A stretch of 6,100 nucleotides of DNA from an uncultured Clostridia bacterium (GTDB taxonomy: Bacteria; Bacillota; Clostridia; Christensenellales; Aristaeellaceae), in NCBI GenBank assembly GCA_946615495.1, contig CAMOHY010000144.1:1-6100 (forward strand), given 5' to 3'. Positions 4,986 to 6,100 of the stretch are shown here, piece after piece; the stretch's first letter is position 1, and each line of letters starts with the position of its first letter. The notes under the pieces were generated by a model. That model saw only the letters and a program-made list of their open reading frames with translations. It was not told where the DNA came from and did not search any database. The position numbers and the translations under genes were made by a program.

Positions 4986-6100
4986 ATGTCCAACAATCAA
5001 TACACGCAAAAATCCATGGAGACCATCCAACTGGCCCAGCGCCTGGCCCAGGAGCGCGGCCACCAGCAGCTGGAGCAGGCCCATTTGCTTTCCGCCCTGC
5101 TGAATGTGCCGGAGGGGCTGATTCCGCAGCTGCTTTCCAAAATGAACGCGGACAGCGAAGCGCTCAAAAGCGGCGTGGAAACCCTGCTTCAAAAGCTGCC
5201 GCAGGTTCGCGGCCTTTCCCGCGAGGAGGGGAAGGTATACATTTCCGCCGATATGGATAAGGCCCTGCGCATGGCCGCCGATGAAGCGGCCCGGATGAAG
5301 GACGAATATATTTCGGTGGAGCATCTGTTTCTGGGGCTTATCAAGACGGCGGACAAGGAAGTGGGCCCGCTGCTTAAGCGGCTGAATATTTCAGAGAGCA
5401 GCTTTTTGCAGGCTCTTTCCTCCGTTCGCGGCGCCGCCCGCGTGACCAGCGACAACCCGGAGGATACCTACGACGCCCTGGCCAAGTATGGCAGCGACCT
5501 GGTGGATTTGGCCCGGAAGGGCAAACTGGACCCCGTCATCGGCCGGGACAGCGAAATTCGCGACGTGATCCGCATTCTGAGCCGCAAGACCAAAAATAAT
5601 CCTGTATTGATCGGCGAGCCCGGCGTGGGCAAAACGGCCATCGCCGAGGGCTTGGCGCTGCGCATCGTGCGGGGCGACGTGCCCGACAGCTTAAAGGACC
5701 GCAGCGTGTTTTCCCTGGATATGGGCGCGCTGATTGCCGGGGCCAAATTCCGCGGTGAATTTGAGGAGCGGCTCAAGGCCGTGCTGGCGGAAATCAAAAA
5801 GAGCGAAGGCAAAATCATCCTCTTTATTGATGAGCTGCACACCATCGTGGGCGCGGGCAAAACGGAGGGCAGCATGGACGCCGGCAATTTGCTCAAGCCC
5901 ATGCTGGCCAGGGGCGAGCTGCACTGCATTGGCGCTACCACATTGGACGAATACCGCAAATACGTGGAAAAGGACGCGGCGCTTGAGCGCCGGTTTCAGC
6001 CGGTTATGGTCAATGAGCCCACGGTGGAGGATACCATTTCCATCCTGCGGGGCCTCAAGGAACGGTATGAAGTGTTCCACGGCGTTAAGATTCAGGACGG
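4986..6100 (+). CDS. clpB: ATP-dependent chaperone ClpB (5' part, cut by window end)
   Basis: This is the first 371 codons of the hexameric AAA+ disaggregase that, with DnaK, pulls proteins out of aggregates. The gene runs off the right edge; full ClpB is about 860 residues, so the middle coiled coil and second ATPase are not visible. The Clp N domain covers about 1-148, with two repeats marked by QAHLLSALL and SVEHLFLGL. The first ATPase has Walker A GEPGVGKT at 210-217, Walker B FIDE at 280-283 (Asp282, Glu283), sensor 1 GATT at 316-319, and arginine fingers Arg335-Arg336; each is offset four residues from E. coli ClpB. That numbering and Thr7 favour the ATG at 4986. An in-frame ATG at 4971 adds MGVEA and has AGGA ten bases upstream, so it remains possible. 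The close N-domain and NBD1 match favours ClpB; ClpC is less likely but needs the missing middle domain to exclude. Control by the CtsR operator upstream fits. Confidence 0.93.
   Translation, partial: MSNNQYTQKSMETIQLAQRLAQERGHQQLEQAHLLSALLNVPEGLIPQLLSKMNADSEALKSGVETLLQKLPQVRGLSREEGKVYISADMDKALRMAADEAARMKDEYISVEHLFLGLIKTADKEVGPLLKRLNISESSFLQALSSVRGAARVTSDNPEDTYDALAKYGSDLVDLARKGKLDPVIGRDSEIRDVIRILSRKTKNNPVLIGEPGVGKTAIAEGLALRIVRGDVPDSLKDRSVFSLDMGALIAGAKFRGEFEERLKAVLAEIKKSEGKIILFIDELHTIVGAGKTEGSMDAGNLLKPMLARGELHCIGATTLDEYRKYVEKDAALERRFQPVMVNEPTVEDTISILRGLKERYEVFHGVKIQD

Noticed and set aside
4935..6080. Several minus-strand open frames at the right end
   Set aside because: They are shadows of clpB, whose N domain, Walker A, Walker B, sensor 1 and arginine fingers are read clearly on the plus strand.
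1..6100. A new defence, toxin-antitoxin or mobile system
   Set aside because: All six genes fall in known housekeeping or envelope families, with normal operon and promoter layout. No integrase, transposase, toxin or reverse transcriptase motif is seen, and there are no terminal repeats.

Overview
The window looks like chromosomal DNA from a moderately GC-rich member of the Bacillota, most likely class Clostridia. The evidence is a DUF1836 protein, a DegV/FakB-type protein, a Gram-positive style lipoprotein with Pro/Thr linkers and peptidoglycan-binding repeats, strong AGGAGG-like ribosome binding sites, and a CtsR-type operator in front of clpB. This placement is an inference; there is no rRNA or marker gene to confirm it. 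There are six protein genes, five complete and one cut by the right edge. I see no tRNA, rRNA, CRISPR array, insertion sequence or phage gene.

Left part (1-1994): a DegV family gene and a family 2 glycosyltransferase lie on the minus strand, 32 bases apart, and probably form an operon read right to left. A promoter pair at 1856-1932 sits between degV and the plus-strand DUF1836 gene. The glycosyltransferase ends with a short C-terminal tail near the window edge, and another frame stays open to the edge, so a frameshift cannot be excluded.

Middle (1995-4056): the DUF1836 gene converges on a gene for a lipoprotein with four PG_binding_1 repeats. A strong hairpin with T-tracts on both sides separates them. 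The lipoprotein has no visible enzyme domain and is probably a surface protein bound to the cell wall.

Right part (4186-6100): a HAD-family phosphatase-like gene on the minus strand is divergent from clpB on the plus strand. clpB has a sigma-A type promoter, and directly after its -10 box there are three CtsR-like heptads. This is the clearest regulatory signal in the window and indicates heat or protein-stress control of the ClpB disaggregase. Only the first 371 codons of clpB are present.

I found no clearly new biological system. The window is mostly housekeeping and envelope functions. The points worth a second look are the CtsR operator, two start regions where the Shine-Dalgarno sequence fits a tiny overlapping reading frame better than the gene, the degenerate second wall-binding repeat, and the possible frameshift at the end of the glycosyltransferase.
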